Assembly: GCA_902594405.1 (NCBI GenBank)
Contig: CACJMB010000002.1
Span: 62,001-126,000, forward strand
Reading direction: 5' to 3'
Length of the DNA stretch: 64,000 nt
Source of the DNA: an uncultured Pelagibacteraceae bacterium
GTDB taxonomy: Bacteria; Pseudomonadota; Alphaproteobacteria; Pelagibacterales; Pelagibacteraceae
Shown: piece after piece, positions 45,867 to 56,286 of the stretch
Position numbering within the stretch: the first letter of the stretch is position 1
Layout: each line of letters starts with the position of its first letter
The notes under the pieces: model-generated
What the model was told of the DNA's origin: nothing
Databases searched by the model: none
What the model saw: the letters and a program-made list of their open reading frames with translations, nothing else
Position numbers and translations under genes: made by a program

Positions 45867-46739
45867 ATGAAAGCTGGAAAAATATTAGTTGGTTTATTAG
45901 TTGCAATCGGAGTTGTAGCTTTTTTATCAGTAATTATAGTTAAAGAGGTTAACCAAGCAATTATTCTTCAATTTGGTGATCCAAAAAGAATTATAATGAA
46001 GCCAGGATTAAACTTTAAAATTCCATTTATTCAAAACGTTGTTTATTTAGACAAAAGAATTTTAAATTTAGACGCTCCGCCAGAAGAGGTTATTGCATCA
46101 GATCAGAAACGTTTGATTGTGGACGCATTTGCAAGATTTCAAATCGTTGATCCTCTGAAGTTTTATATTTCAGTTGGAAACGAAAGAGTTGCAAGATCAA
46201 GATTATCGACAATTATAAATTCGAGAATAAGAAATGTATTAGGTCAAGAGGAATTACAAACATTATTATCTAAAGATAGATCTAAGCAAATGTCTCTAAT
46301 TAAAGAAGGTGTTAATAACGAAGCACAAAACTTTGGAATTAATATTGTTGATGTTAGGATTAAAAGAGCAGACCTACCTCAAGCAAACAGTGATGCGATT
46401 TATAGAAGAATGCAGACTGAAAGGGAGAGAGAAGCAAAAGAATTTAGAGCAAAAGGTGCTGAGATGGCAGTTACAATTACATCAACTGCAGACAAAGAAG
46501 TTACTGTAATCTTAGCAGATGCTCAAAAGCAATCTGAGATAATGAAAGGTGAAGGTGATGGAGAAAGAAATAAAATATTTGCTGACGCCTTTGGTCAAGA
46601 TCCAGAATTTTTTGCTTTCTATAGAGCTATGCAAGCATATGAAAAAGCTCTTATTGGTGGCGAAACTTCTTTAATTTTATCACCTGATAGTGAATTTTTT
46701 AAATTTTTTGGAAATATAAAACCTGAAATCCAGCAATAA
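45867..46739 (+). CDS. hflC: HflC, FtsH modulator (SPFH/prohibitin family)
   Basis: Partner of HflK, 290 residues. N-terminal transmembrane helix (residues about 5-25), then band-7 domain: VKEVNQAIILQFGDPKRII, SDQKRLIVDAFARFQI and the coiled Ala/Glu/Arg region with RMQTEREREAKEFRAKG. It starts 1 nt after hflK and is followed after 7 nt by the DUF2065 gene. Confidence 0.96.
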   Translation: MKAGKILVGLLVAIGVVAFLSVIIVKEVNQAIILQFGDPKRIIMKPGLNFKIPFIQNVVYLDKRILNLDAPPEEVIASDQKRLIVDAFARFQIVDPLKFYISVGNERVARSRLSTIINSRIRNVLGQEELQTLLSKDRSKQMSLIKEGVNNEAQNFGINIVDVRIKRADLPQANSDAIYRRMQTEREREAKEFRAKGAEMAVTITSTADKEVTVILADAQKQSEIMKGEGDGERNKIFADAFGQDPEFFAFYRAMQAYEKALIGGETSLILSPDSEFFKFFGNIKPEIQQ

Positions 46740-46746
46740 TTCTTAA

Positions 46747-46932
46747 ATGCGTGAGCTAGTTATAGCTTTTGGTCTTTTCTTATTTATTGAGGGAATTTTG
46801 TACGCCTTATTTCCAGCAAAAATGAAAAGTATGTTGAAAAAATTAGAACTTGTTAAAAATAGTCAGCTTAGATCAGGTGGACTTATTTTTGCTGTAATAG
46901 GTTTTATAATTATTTATTACATTAAGAGCTAA
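46747..46932 (+). CDS. DUF2065 small membrane protein
   Basis: A 61-residue protein with two hydrophobic helices (residues about 3-20 and 42-58) joined by a basic loop. The FGLFLFIEGILYALFP start matches the DUF2065 (YjeT-like) family, which regularly follows hflC in proteobacteria. Function unknown. Its position in an FtsH-modulator and DegP operon suggests a role in envelope quality control, by context only. Confidence 0.85.
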   Translation: MRELVIAFGLFLFIEGILYALFPAKMKSMLKKLELVKNSQLRSGGLIFAVIGFIIIYYIKS

Positions 46933-46933
46933 T

Positions 46934-48349
46934 ATGAATAAGATTAAACTTATATTCTTAACTCTAGTTATATCATTTAGCTTTTCGTTAAATGTAAACT
47001 CTAAACCAGTTCCTGCTTCTTTTGCTGATCTTGCAGAAAAATTAATGCCATCTGTAGTGAATATTTCTACAACAACAACCGTCGTAACCAATACTAATCC
47101 TTTTCCTTTTCAATTTCCTCCGGGGTCTCCTTTTGAAGATATGTTTAAAGAATTTGGAACACCTCAGGAAAGACAATCTGCTGCACTTGGTTCTGGATTT
47201 ATAATTGATGAGAAAGGAATTGTAGTTACAAATAATCATGTTATCCAAGATGCTGACGATATTATTGTTAGGGTAAATGGTGACCAAGAATTTAAAGCAA
47301 AGGTTCTAGGTGCTGACCCTCTAATGGATATTGCTGTTTTACAATTAGAAACAGATGAAAAGTTTATCCCTGTAGCATTTGGAGATTCTGATAAAGCAAG
47401 AATTGGTGATTGGGTTTTAGCAATTGGAAATCCGTTTGGTTTAGGTGGAACTGTTACTGCTGGAATTATTTCAGCAAGAAATCGATCAATTGGTTTATCA
47501 AGATATGAAGATTTCATACAAACAGATGCATCCATAAATTCTGGAAATTCTGGAGGGCCTTTGTTTGATATGGAAGGAAATGTAATTGGAATTAATACAG
47601 CAATTCTCGGACGTAATGGTTCTATTGGAATTGGATTTTCTATACCGTCTAACAGTGCTCAAATTGTAATTAAACAATTAATCGAATTTGGTGAAACAAA
47701 AAGAGGATGGTTAGGAGTTAGAATTCAAGATGTAACAAAAGAAATTGCTGAAGTTGAAAAATTAGATAAAGCTCGAGGAGCACTTGTTGCAAGTGTTGCA
47801 GAAAATAGTCCTTCAGAAAAAGCAGGAATACAAGCTGGTGATATTATTTTAGAATTTAATGGAGAAAAAATAAATCAAATGAAAGAACTACCAGCGATCG
47901 TTGCACGAACAGAGGTTGGAAAAAAAGTTGAGGTTAAAATTTGGAGAGACAAAAAAGAGATTATTAAAAATGTTATTTTAGGAAGATTAGAAACTTCAGA
48001 TGATTTTAAAATAAGTAAAAATCAAGAAACTGAAAAACAAAATAATGAAGAGATCATTGAGAGTTTAAGAATAGCAGTAAGACCATTGACTAAAGAAGAT
48101 ATTAAAAACAGAAAATTACCAAACCAAACAACAGGAGTTGTAATAACAAAAATTGCAAATAATAGTCCTGTAGCAAATTCAATAGAACTTAATAGTATTA
48201 TTATTGAAGCTCAGAAGAAAAAAATTAAATCTGCAGATGATTTAAGAGATATTACTAAGGAAGTTCTAAACTCAAATCAGAAAACCATTTTACTTGCTAT
48301 CTATAACAATCAAAATCAACGAAGATACATCGGTGTTAAGTTAGACTGA
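46934..48349 (+). CDS. degP: Periplasmic serine protease/chaperone, DegP/HtrA (Do) family
   Basis: HtrA protease of 471 residues. The signal peptide (about 1-23) is followed by the trypsin-like domain with His in NNHVIQ, Asp in DPLMDIAVLQ and Ser in NSGNSGGPLFD. Two PDZ domains follow (PDZ1 about 255-350 with GWLGVRIQ; PDZ2 from about 375). It degrades or refolds misfolded envelope proteins. The hflK-hflC-DUF2065-degP order is widespread in alphaproteobacteria. The miaA start follows 2 nt later. Confidence 0.97.
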   Translation: MNKIKLIFLTLVISFSFSLNVNSKPVPASFADLAEKLMPSVVNISTTTTVVTNTNPFPFQFPPGSPFEDMFKEFGTPQERQSAALGSGFIIDEKGIVVTNNHVIQDADDIIVRVNGDQEFKAKVLGADPLMDIAVLQLETDEKFIPVAFGDSDKARIGDWVLAIGNPFGLGGTVTAGIISARNRSIGLSRYEDFIQTDASINSGNSGGPLFDMEGNVIGINTAILGRNGSIGIGFSIPSNSAQIVIKQLIEFGETKRGWLGVRIQDVTKEIAEVEKLDKARGALVASVAENSPSEKAGIQAGDIILEFNGEKINQMKELPAIVARTEVGKKVEVKIWRDKKEIIKNVILGRLETSDDFKISKNQETEKQNNEEIIESLRIAVRPLTKEDIKNRKLPNQTTGVVITKIANNSPVANSIELNSIIIEAQKKKIKSADDLRDITKEVLNSNQKTILLAIYNNQNQRRYIGVKLD

Positions 48350-48351
48350 TC

Positions 48352-49260
48352 ATGGATTTAAAATCCAAGATTATATTAATCTCAGGTCCAACAGCTTCAG
48401 GTAAATCAAGTTTTGCTATTAAGTTTGCAAAAAAAATTAATGGAGAGATTATTAATGCAGATAGTATGCAAGTATACAAGCAGCTTAAAATTTTATCAGC
48501 AAGACCGGATCCAAAAAAATACCAGAAAATAAAACATCATTTGTATGGTTTTCATAATGTTACAAAAAACTTCTCTACAGGTGATTGGCTTAAGTTAGTA
48601 ATTAAAAAAATTAGCGAAGTTCAAAAAAGAAAAAAAATACCAATTCTTGTTGGAGGCACGGGTTTGTACTTTAAAGCTTTGACTGATGGTTTAGTTAAAA
48701 TACCTAATATTTCATTAAAATTAAGAACCGAAATCAGAGATTTGCAAAAAAAACTAGGACAAAAAAAGTTTTATGAAAAATTATTAAAATTAGATCCATC
48801 CTCATTTGGAAAAATAAACCCTACAGACACTCAAAGATCTATCAGAGCCTATGAAGTAAAAAAGTTTACAAGAAAATCTCTACATGAATGGTTTAAAAAT
48901 ACAAAATCAAACTTCGTGGAAGATGATTTCTTTAAAGTTTATATTGATTATCCTAGACAAGAACTAATCGAGCGTATCAATTTAAGAACAAGGGAAATGA
49001 TAGAAAATGGAGCAATAAAAGAAGTAAAAGATTTCATAAAGCTAAGGGTTAGAAAAGATAAAAGTGCCAATAAGGCTATTGGAGTTAATGAAATTAGAGA
49101 ATATTTAAAAAAAGAAAAAGATTTGAATGATACTAAAGAAAAAATAGCCATAAAAACTAGACAATACGCCAAAAGACAAAGCACTTGGGCTAGAGGCAAT
49201 ATGATGAGCTGGATGAAACTAAAGCCGCAAGACATAAATAAATTTTTGAAAAAAATTTAA
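48352..49260 (+). CDS. miaA: tRNA dimethylallyltransferase MiaA
   Basis: Adds the isopentenyl group to A37 of tRNAs that read codons starting with U; 302 residues. P-loop SGPTASGKSSFA, then ADSMQVYKQLKIL with the catalytic Asp/Ser, VGGTGLYFKALTDGL near 101 and the C-terminal RQYAKRQSTWARGN. It uses DMAPP, the product of the MEP pathway that begins with dxs at 31.5 kb. It follows degP by 2 nt. Confidence 0.97.
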   Translation: MDLKSKIILISGPTASGKSSFAIKFAKKINGEIINADSMQVYKQLKILSARPDPKKYQKIKHHLYGFHNVTKNFSTGDWLKLVIKKISEVQKRKKIPILVGGTGLYFKALTDGLVKIPNISLKLRTEIRDLQKKLGQKKFYEKLLKLDPSSFGKINPTDTQRSIRAYEVKKFTRKSLHEWFKNTKSNFVEDDFFKVYIDYPRQELIERINLRTREMIENGAIKEVKDFIKLRVRKDKSANKAIGVNEIREYLKKEKDLNDTKEKIAIKTRQYAKRQSTWARGNMMSWMKLKPQDINKFLKKI

Positions 49261-49277
49261 AATTTTCATTCTTAAAC

Positions 49278-49307
49278 TTGACCAATGAGCACAACTTCAG
49301 CTAGATT
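49278..49307 (+). promoter_or_regulatory. Candidate ilvB promoter
   Basis: TTGACC (49278-49283), 18 nt and TAGATT (49302-49307). The -10 ends 5 nt before the ilvB ATG, so the transcript would start on or beside the start codon. The -10 match is only 4 of 6. Confidence 0.35.
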
Positions 49308-49312
49308 GCCTA

Positions 49313-51079
49313 ATGCCAAAATTATTAACTGGAGCAGAAATTGTATTTAAGTGTCTTGAAGACCAAAAGGTAGAACATATCTTTGGTTATCCAGGTGGCG
49401 CAGTGCTACCAATTTATGATGAATTAAAAAATCATCCTTCTATAAAACATATTTTAGTTAGACACGAGCAAGGTGCTGGTCACGCGGCTGAAGGGTATGC
49501 TAGATCATCAGGAAAACCAGGTGTAGTTTTAGTTACATCAGGCCCTGGAGCTACTAATGTAGTTACAGCATTAACCGATGCGTATATGGACTCTGTTCCA
49601 TTGGTTTGTATTTCTGGTCAGGTTCCAACGCATTTAATTGGAACAGATGCTTTTCAGGAATGTGATACCACAGGAATTACAAGACCTTGCACGAAACACA
49701 ATTGGCTAGTTAAAGATATTAATGATCTTTCAAAAATTATTCATGAAGCATTTAGAGTTGCAACAACAGGTAGACCTGGACCAGTTTTAATTGATATTCC
49801 AAAAGATATTCAGTTTGCAAAAACAAAATACAAAAAACCAAACAAAGAAAAAAAATTAAATGGAAAATCCCACAATAAATTTTCTCAAGATCAAATCGAT
49901 GAATTAGTAAATTTATTAAGTAAATCAAAAAAACCAATCATATATAGTGGTGGAGGAGTAATTAACTCAGGTCCAAAAGCAAGTCAGGCTCTAAGAGAAT
50001 TTGTTGAGCTCACTGGTTTTCCTATAACTTCTACACTTCAGGGATTAGGTGCGTACCCTGGAGATGATAATCAATTTTTAGGAATGCTTGGTATGCATGG
50101 TACTTATGAAGCAAATAATGCTATGCATGATTGTGATCTTTTAATTAACATTGGTGCAAGGTTTGATGATCGTATTACTGGAAAAATTGATGAGTTTTCA
50201 CCAAATTCAAAAAAGGTTCATATTGATATAGATCCATCATCAATTAATAAAATTATAAAAGTGGACCTTGCAATAGTTGGGGACGTTACTAGTGTAATAA
50301 GTAAAATTAATAAGACAATTTCCAAAAGAAAAAATGGTCATAGCAAATCAAATAAATCAAATATAGCTAAGTGGTGGGAACAAATCGAAAAATGGAGAGA
50401 AAAAGATTCTCTTAATTTTGTAAATAGTGATGAAAGTATAAAACCTCAACATGCCGTTCGAAGACTTTATGAGATAACTAAGAACAAAGATACTTATGTT
50501 ACTACTGAGGTTGGGCAACATCAAATGTGGGCTGCTCAACATTATAAATTTAATAAACCAAACAGATGGATGACATCTGGCGGTTTAGGGACCATGGGGT
50601 ATGGATTGCCAGCAGCAGTTGGTGTTCAAATCGCTCATCCTGAAAAATTAGTAATTGATATTGCGGGAGAAGCTTCGGTTTTAATGACTATGCAAGAAAT
50701 GTCTACGGCAGTTCAATACAATCTTCCTATAAAAATATTTATTTTAAATAATCAATATATGGGAATGGTAAGACAATGGCAGGAATTGCTCCATGAAAAA
50801 AATTATTCTGAAAGTTATTCTGAGGCATTACCTGATTTTATGAAAATGGCAGAAGCTTATGGATGCAAAGGAATTAAAGCAGACAGTCCAGCTGAGCTTG
50901 ATGATAAAATTCAAGAAATGATTGATTATGATGGACCAGTTATATTTGATTGTCATGTGGATCCTAACGAGAATTGTTTCCCAATGATCCCATCTGGAAA
51001 ACCACATAACCAAATGATCTTAGGTCCAAATGATCAAGAGGAAAATAAAATCAAAGGAAAAGGCAAAGCCTTAGTATAA
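49313..51079 (+). CDS. ilvB: Acetolactate synthase, large (catalytic) subunit
   Basis: ThDP/FAD enzyme of 588 residues, first common step of valine, leucine and isoleucine synthesis. GYPGGAVLPIYDEL and the catalytic Glu in VRHEQGAGHAAEGYAR lie near residues 25 and 50; SGPGATNVVTALTDAYMDS follows; the ThDP motif GEASVLMTMQEMSTAVQYNLPIKIFILNNQ starts near 450. The ilvB-ilvH-ilvC order is standard. No leader peptide rich in Leu/Val/Ile codons is visible upstream. Confidence 0.98.
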   Translation: MPKLLTGAEIVFKCLEDQKVEHIFGYPGGAVLPIYDELKNHPSIKHILVRHEQGAGHAAEGYARSSGKPGVVLVTSGPGATNVVTALTDAYMDSVPLVCISGQVPTHLIGTDAFQECDTTGITRPCTKHNWLVKDINDLSKIIHEAFRVATTGRPGPVLIDIPKDIQFAKTKYKKPNKEKKLNGKSHNKFSQDQIDELVNLLSKSKKPIIYSGGGVINSGPKASQALREFVELTGFPITSTLQGLGAYPGDDNQFLGMLGMHGTYEANNAMHDCDLLINIGARFDDRITGKIDEFSPNSKKVHIDIDPSSINKIIKVDLAIVGDVTSVISKINKTISKRKNGHSKSNKSNIAKWWEQIEKWREKDSLNFVNSDESIKPQHAVRRLYEITKNKDTYVTTEVGQHQMWAAQHYKFNKPNRWMTSGGLGTMGYGLPAAVGVQIAHPEKLVIDIAGEASVLMTMQEMSTAVQYNLPIKIFILNNQYMGMVRQWQELLHEKNYSESYSEALPDFMKMAEAYGCKGIKADSPAELDDKIQEMIDYDGPVIFDCHVDPNENCFPMIPSGKPHNQMILGPNDQEENKIKGKGKALV

Positions 51080-51084
51080 TCATA

Positions 51085-51633
51085 ATGCCAAAATCAAAAT
51101 CAGCTTATAGCATCCCTTCGAAAAAACAAAAATCTGACACATATATTTTTGTGGTTTGGGTAGATAATGAAGCTGGAGTTTTAGCCAGAGTGGTTGGTCT
51201 ATTTTCAGGCCGAGGATATAATATTGAGTCATTGGCAGTTGCTGAAGTTGATGCTGTTAAAAACATTTCAAGAATAACAATTGTTACAACTGGAACACCT
51301 CAAGTAATTGATCAAATAAAACTTCAATTAACTAAATTAGTACCTGTTCATAAAGTTGCTGAATTTAAAAGGGAGGATAAGGACGTAATATTTAAGGAAA
51401 TGGCTTTATTTAAAGTTGTGGGTAAAAGAAATAAAATTGAAAAATGCTTAAATGCTTGTAAAAAATTTAATCCCGTAATATTAGATGAAACGAAAACTTC
51501 AGCGGTAATTCAAATAACTGCTTTAAGAAGAGAGATAGACGTCATGAATAAAAAATTGAAGCCTCTGGGACTTATAAGTACTTCGAGAACAGGGGCAGTA
51601 GCTATGACCAGAGGTGCTAAAATATTTAATTAA
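51085..51633 (+). CDS. ilvH: Acetolactate synthase, small (regulatory) subunit
   Basis: ACT-domain regulatory subunit, 182 residues. N-terminal ACT: VWVDNEAGVLARVVGLFSGRGYNIESLAV; second conserved domain around EMALFKVVG and LRREIDVMNKKLKPLGL. It raises activity of the large subunit and mediates valine feedback. It starts 5 nt after ilvB. Confidence 0.97.
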   Translation: MPKSKSAYSIPSKKQKSDTYIFVVWVDNEAGVLARVVGLFSGRGYNIESLAVAEVDAVKNISRITIVTTGTPQVIDQIKLQLTKLVPVHKVAEFKREDKDVIFKEMALFKVVGKRNKIEKCLNACKKFNPVILDETKTSAVIQITALRREIDVMNKKLKPLGLISTSRTGAVAMTRGAKIFN

Positions 51634-52682
<1,049 letters not shown>

Positions 52683-52756
52683 AGTAAATTATTGCTACTA
52701 TAATTCGATTATTTCACTTATACTTTTTTAAATAAATTTTAAAAATGAGGGGAATA

Positions 52757-54319
52757 ATGAAGACTAAAAATATAGTAAGAATACTATTGTCATTAGTTCT
52801 AGTATTCGGATTTTCTTCAGCATGGGCAAAAACTATTAAATGGTCTATGCAAGGAGACAGTTTAACACTAGATCCACATGCACAAAATGAGGGTCCAACT
52901 ACACAAGTGTCTAGGCAAGTTTATGAAGCTCTAGTTCAAAGAGGTTTGGATATGAAAATAGGACCTGCTTTAGCAACAAAATGGAAAGCTACAGATCCAA
53001 ATACTTGGATATTTACTTTAAGAGAAGATGCTAAATTTTCAGATGGTTCAGGAATGACATCAGCTGATGTTGTGTTCAGTATATTAAGAGCAAAACAAAG
53101 AACATCTGACTTTAAAGAATATATCAGCACCATTTCTAATGTTGAGGCAGTTGGGGATTATGCTGTAAAAATTACAACAAGTAAACCAAACCCTATTCTT
53201 TTAAACCAGCTATCAAACATTTTTATAATGTCTAAAGCATGGTCAGAAAAAAACTTTGCAATGTCACCACAAAACTGGGATGCAGGACAAGAAACATTCT
53301 CAGCTACCAATGCATTAGGAACTGGTCCTTTCAAAATAACATTAAGAGAACCAAATACAAAAACAGTGTTTAAAAGAAACAAACACTGGTGGGGTGAAAT
53401 GAAAGATAAGAGTGTAACTCAAATCGAGTTAATGCCTATTAAAAATGCAGCGACTAGAGTTGCTGCTTTATTATCTGGTGAGATTGATTTAGTTACCGAT
53501 GCTCCTGTTCAAGATTTAAAAAGAATCGGATCTTCTTCAGGTCACAAAGTTGAAAGTACAGCTCAAATGAGAACAATTTTCTTAGGTATGGATCAAGCAG
53601 CTGACAAATTAAGAACTGGTAATACAGGTGATAATCCATTTAAGAAAAAAGCAGTAAGACAAGCTCTTTATCAAGCAATTGATATTGAAGCGATCAAGAA
53701 AAAAGTTATGAGAGGTTTAAGCGAACCAGCAGGAATTATAACTTTCCCAGGTGTAAATGGATATACAGCTGATCTTGATAAAAGATTACCTTACGATGTT
53801 AATGCTGCAAAAAAACTTTTAGCAGATGCAGGTTATCCTAACGGTTTTGATGTTGAACTTAGATGTCCTAACGACAGATATGTAAATGATGAAGCAATTT
53901 GTACTGCTGTAGTTGGAATGTTAGGTAAAATTGGAGTTAACGTTAACCTATTTGCTCAAACTAAAAGTAAACACTTCAAAGAGCTTAAAGATGATCAAGG
54001 TGATTTCTATATGCTAGGATGGGGTGTTCCAACTTTAGATAGTCACTATGTTTTCCATTATTTATATGAAACTGGTGCTAGCTGGAACAAAGTTAACTTT
54101 AGTAACGCAGACGTTGATGCTGCAATTAGAGTTATGGAAGGTGAAGTTGATTTAGATAAAAGAAATGCTGCAATTGCAAAAGCTTGGAAAATTGTAAAAG
54201 ATGATATTTCTTATCTTCCTTTGCATCACCAAGTGATTTCTTGGGCATCTAAAAGCAATGTTGATGTTCCTATCAGACCGAATAACGAACCATTATTCAG
54301 AACTGCTAGTTTTAACTAA
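52757..54319 (+). CDS. Peptide-type ABC transporter substrate-binding protein (SBP family 5)
   Basis: Periplasmic binding protein of the DppA/OppA cluster, 520 residues. Signal peptide MKTKNIVRILLSLVLVF through SAWA, mature start KTIKWSMQGDSLTLDPH, then VYEALVQRG and the family-typical FTLREDAKFSDG and ADVVFSILRAK. The start at 52757 is fixed by a GAGGGG Shine-Dalgarno (52747-52752), rather than the ATG at 52745. Ligand is unknown: di/oligopeptides, glutathione and other small molecules are all found in family 5. First gene of the importer operon; a hairpin separates it from the permeases. Confidence 0.93.
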   Translation: MKTKNIVRILLSLVLVFGFSSAWAKTIKWSMQGDSLTLDPHAQNEGPTTQVSRQVYEALVQRGLDMKIGPALATKWKATDPNTWIFTLREDAKFSDGSGMTSADVVFSILRAKQRTSDFKEYISTISNVEAVGDYAVKITTSKPNPILLNQLSNIFIMSKAWSEKNFAMSPQNWDAGQETFSATNALGTGPFKITLREPNTKTVFKRNKHWWGEMKDKSVTQIELMPIKNAATRVAALLSGEIDLVTDAPVQDLKRIGSSSGHKVESTAQMRTIFLGMDQAADKLRTGNTGDNPFKKKAVRQALYQAIDIEAIKKKVMRGLSEPAGIITFPGVNGYTADLDKRLPYDVNAAKKLLADAGYPNGFDVELRCPNDRYVNDEAICTAVVGMLGKIGVNVNLFAQTKSKHFKELKDDQGDFYMLGWGVPTLDSHYVFHYLYETGASWNKVNFSNADVDAAIRVMEGEVDLDKRNAAIAKAWKIVKDDISYLPLHHQVISWASKSNVDVPIRPNNEPLFRTASFN

Positions 54320-54329
54320 TTAAAAATTA

Positions 54330-54363
54330 TTACAAGCCCTTTAAAAATTTAAAGGGCTTGTAA
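54330..54363 (+). terminator. Stem-loop after the substrate-binding protein gene
   Basis: A near-perfect hairpin, TTACAAGCCCTTTAA pairing with TTAAAGGGCTTGTAA, with a tiny AT loop and a short T-run (CTTTT). Such hairpins between a binding-protein gene and its permease genes commonly stabilise the upstream mRNA or terminate part of the transcription, so that the binding protein exceeds the membrane parts. Confidence 0.75.
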
Positions 54364-54380
54364 CTTTTAACCTTCACAAA

Positions 54381-55364
54381 TTGATAAAATATTTTTTTAA
54401 AAGGCTGTTTCAATCTGCTTTGGTGATGTTGGTTGTTGCCTTTGTGTCTTTTTCTTTATTTAATTTTGTTGGAGATCCAATTAATAACATGGTTGGAGAA
54501 GAGACTTCTGATGAGGAAAGAGCAGAATTGAGAGAAACACTTGGTTTGATGGATCCAATACATGTTCAATTTTCGAGATTTATAGTTAATGCTTCTAAAG
54601 GTGAGTTTGGAATTTCATATCAATTAAGAAGACCTGTTTCTGAATTAATAGTTGAAAGATTGCCTGCAACTATTGAACTTGTGGTTATTTCAGCACTAAT
54701 TGCACTTATAACCGGTACATTGTTGGGAGTTTATACAGGTATAAATCGAAAAGGTTTTTTAAGTGATTTTGTTTTAGCCATCTCCTTACTGGGAGTTTCG
54801 CTCCCCACATTTGTAATTGGTATATTATTTATATATTTATTTGCAGTAATCTTAGGAATATTGCCCTCTTTTGGAAGAGGAGAAGTCGTTGATTTAGGTT
54901 TTTGGACCACAGGTTTTTTAACAGTTTCAGGACTTAAAGCAATTATACTTCCTTCAGTAACATTAAGCCTTTTCCAAATGACTTATATCATCAGACTTGT
55001 GCGAGCAGAGATGATGGAAATATTACAAACAGATTATATTAAATTTGCGCGTGCTCGAGGTATTAGTGAAAATAGTATTAAATATAAACATGCATTAAAA
55101 AATGGATTGATACCAGTAATAACTATAGCAGGAATAAATATTGGAACACTAATTGCGTTTTCAATCATTACTGAAACTGTTTTTCAATGGCCTGGAATGG
55201 GTTTCCTATTTATTCAAGCAGTTCAGTTCGTTGATATACCAATCATGTCAGCTTATTTAGTATTTATAGCTTTTGTTTTTGTGATGATAAATTTTATAGT
55301 TGATATTCTTTATTATCTAATTGATCCAAGAATAAGAGTTAAAGGAGATACTGCAAGTGGGTAA
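54381..55364 (+). CDS. Peptide-type ABC transporter permease (DppB-like)
   Basis: Inner-membrane permease of 327 residues with about six transmembrane helices. The N-terminus KYFFKRLFQSALVML and the sequence LRETLGLMDPIHVQFSRFI are typical of DppB/OppB; the EAA loop reads around RLVRAEMMEILQTDYIKFARARG near residue 205. The start is TTG, without a Shine-Dalgarno; no nearer ATG fits the N-terminal helix. It overlaps the second permease by 8 nt. Confidence 0.93.
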   Translation: MIKYFFKRLFQSALVMLVVAFVSFSLFNFVGDPINNMVGEETSDEERAELRETLGLMDPIHVQFSRFIVNASKGEFGISYQLRRPVSELIVERLPATIELVVISALIALITGTLLGVYTGINRKGFLSDFVLAISLLGVSLPTFVIGILFIYLFAVILGILPSFGRGEVVDLGFWTTGFLTVSGLKAIILPSVTLSLFQMTYIIRLVRAEMMEILQTDYIKFARARGISENSIKYKHALKNGLIPVITIAGINIGTLIAFSIITETVFQWPGMGFLFIQAVQFVDIPIMSAYLVFIAFVFVMINFIVDILYYLIDPRIRVKGDTASG

Positions 55365-56286
55365 CAAATCTTTAAGTACTTGGGAAAGAATAAAAGATAG
55401 TGATGTTTATCATAGTTTTATTAAATCTCCTACTGCAATTGTATCATCTACTATTTTGTTTATAATTTTTTTCTGTTCTTTCTTTGTTGAGCTGATAACA
55501 CCTTACAATCCTTTTGATCCATCCTCTCTCTCACTGATGGATGCATTCACACCACCATCATGGACAGAAGATGGTCTTACTAAATTTATTTTAGGTACTG
55601 ATGGACAAGGAAGAGATATGTTATCAACAATTTTGTATGGATGTAGGATTTCTTTAATTGTAGGTTTTTCTGCGATAATTTTTAGTTTAATCCTTGGAGT
55701 TGGATTGGGATTAACGGCTGGATTTTTTGGGGGAAAATATGAAATGATAGTAATGAGGTTAACCGATGTTCAGTTAACAGTACCAAGTATTTTGATGGCA
55801 TTATTAGTTGATGGTATAGCAAGAGGATTAATCTCGAGAGAAATGCATGATGAAATGGCAATTTATGTTTTGATATTTGCTATTGGTATTTCAGAGTGGC
55901 CACAATTTGCAAGAGTTTCTAGAGCCGCAACTTTGGTCGAAAAAAATAAAGACTATGTTTCGGCATCAACAATAATTGGAGTTTCAAATATAATAATTAT
56001 GTTTAAACATATTTTACCAAATATTTTAAGACCAGTGTTAGTAATTGGAACAATTGGTTTAGCTCTTGCTATTTTAGCTGAGTCTACTTTAAGTTTTTTA
56101 GGAGTTGGTGTGCCTCCAACAACACCTTCTTTAGGGACATTAATAAGACTTGGTAATGATTTTTTATTTTCAGGAGAATGGTGGATAACTTTTTTTCCAG
56201 CAATTTTCTTAGTTATTTTAGCATTTTCAATAAATTTATTAGGGGATTGGATGAGAGATACTTTAAATCCAAAATTAAAAAAATGA
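55357..56286 (+). CDS. Peptide-type ABC transporter permease (DppC-like)
   Basis: Second permease, 309 residues, about six transmembrane helices. An N-terminal soluble/helical part is followed by LGTDGQGRDMLSTILYGCRISL, the DppC/OppC signature, and the EAA loop around FARVSRAATLVEKNKDYVSAS near 185. The start is GTG inside the end of the first permease gene. Its stop overlaps the ATPase start as ATGA. Confidence 0.93.
   Translation: MGNKSLSTWERIKDSDVYHSFIKSPTAIVSSTILFIIFFCSFFVELITPYNPFDPSSLSLMDAFTPPSWTEDGLTKFILGTDGQGRDMLSTILYGCRISLIVGFSAIIFSLILGVGLGLTAGFFGGKYEMIVMRLTDVQLTVPSILMALLVDGIARGLISREMHDEMAIYVLIFAIGISEWPQFARVSRAATLVEKNKDYVSASTIIGVSNIIIMFKHILPNILRPVLVIGTIGLALAILAESTLSFLGVGVPPTTPSLGTLIRLGNDFLFSGEWWITFFPAIFLVILAFSINLLGDWMRDTLNPKLKK

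Noticed and set aside
49285-49350. Short frame MSTTSARLPNAK... overlapping the ilvB start, possible attenuator leader peptide
   Set aside because: It has only a few Ile/Leu codons, no Val run, no Shine-Dalgarno and no terminator/antiterminator hairpins, so it looks like chance.
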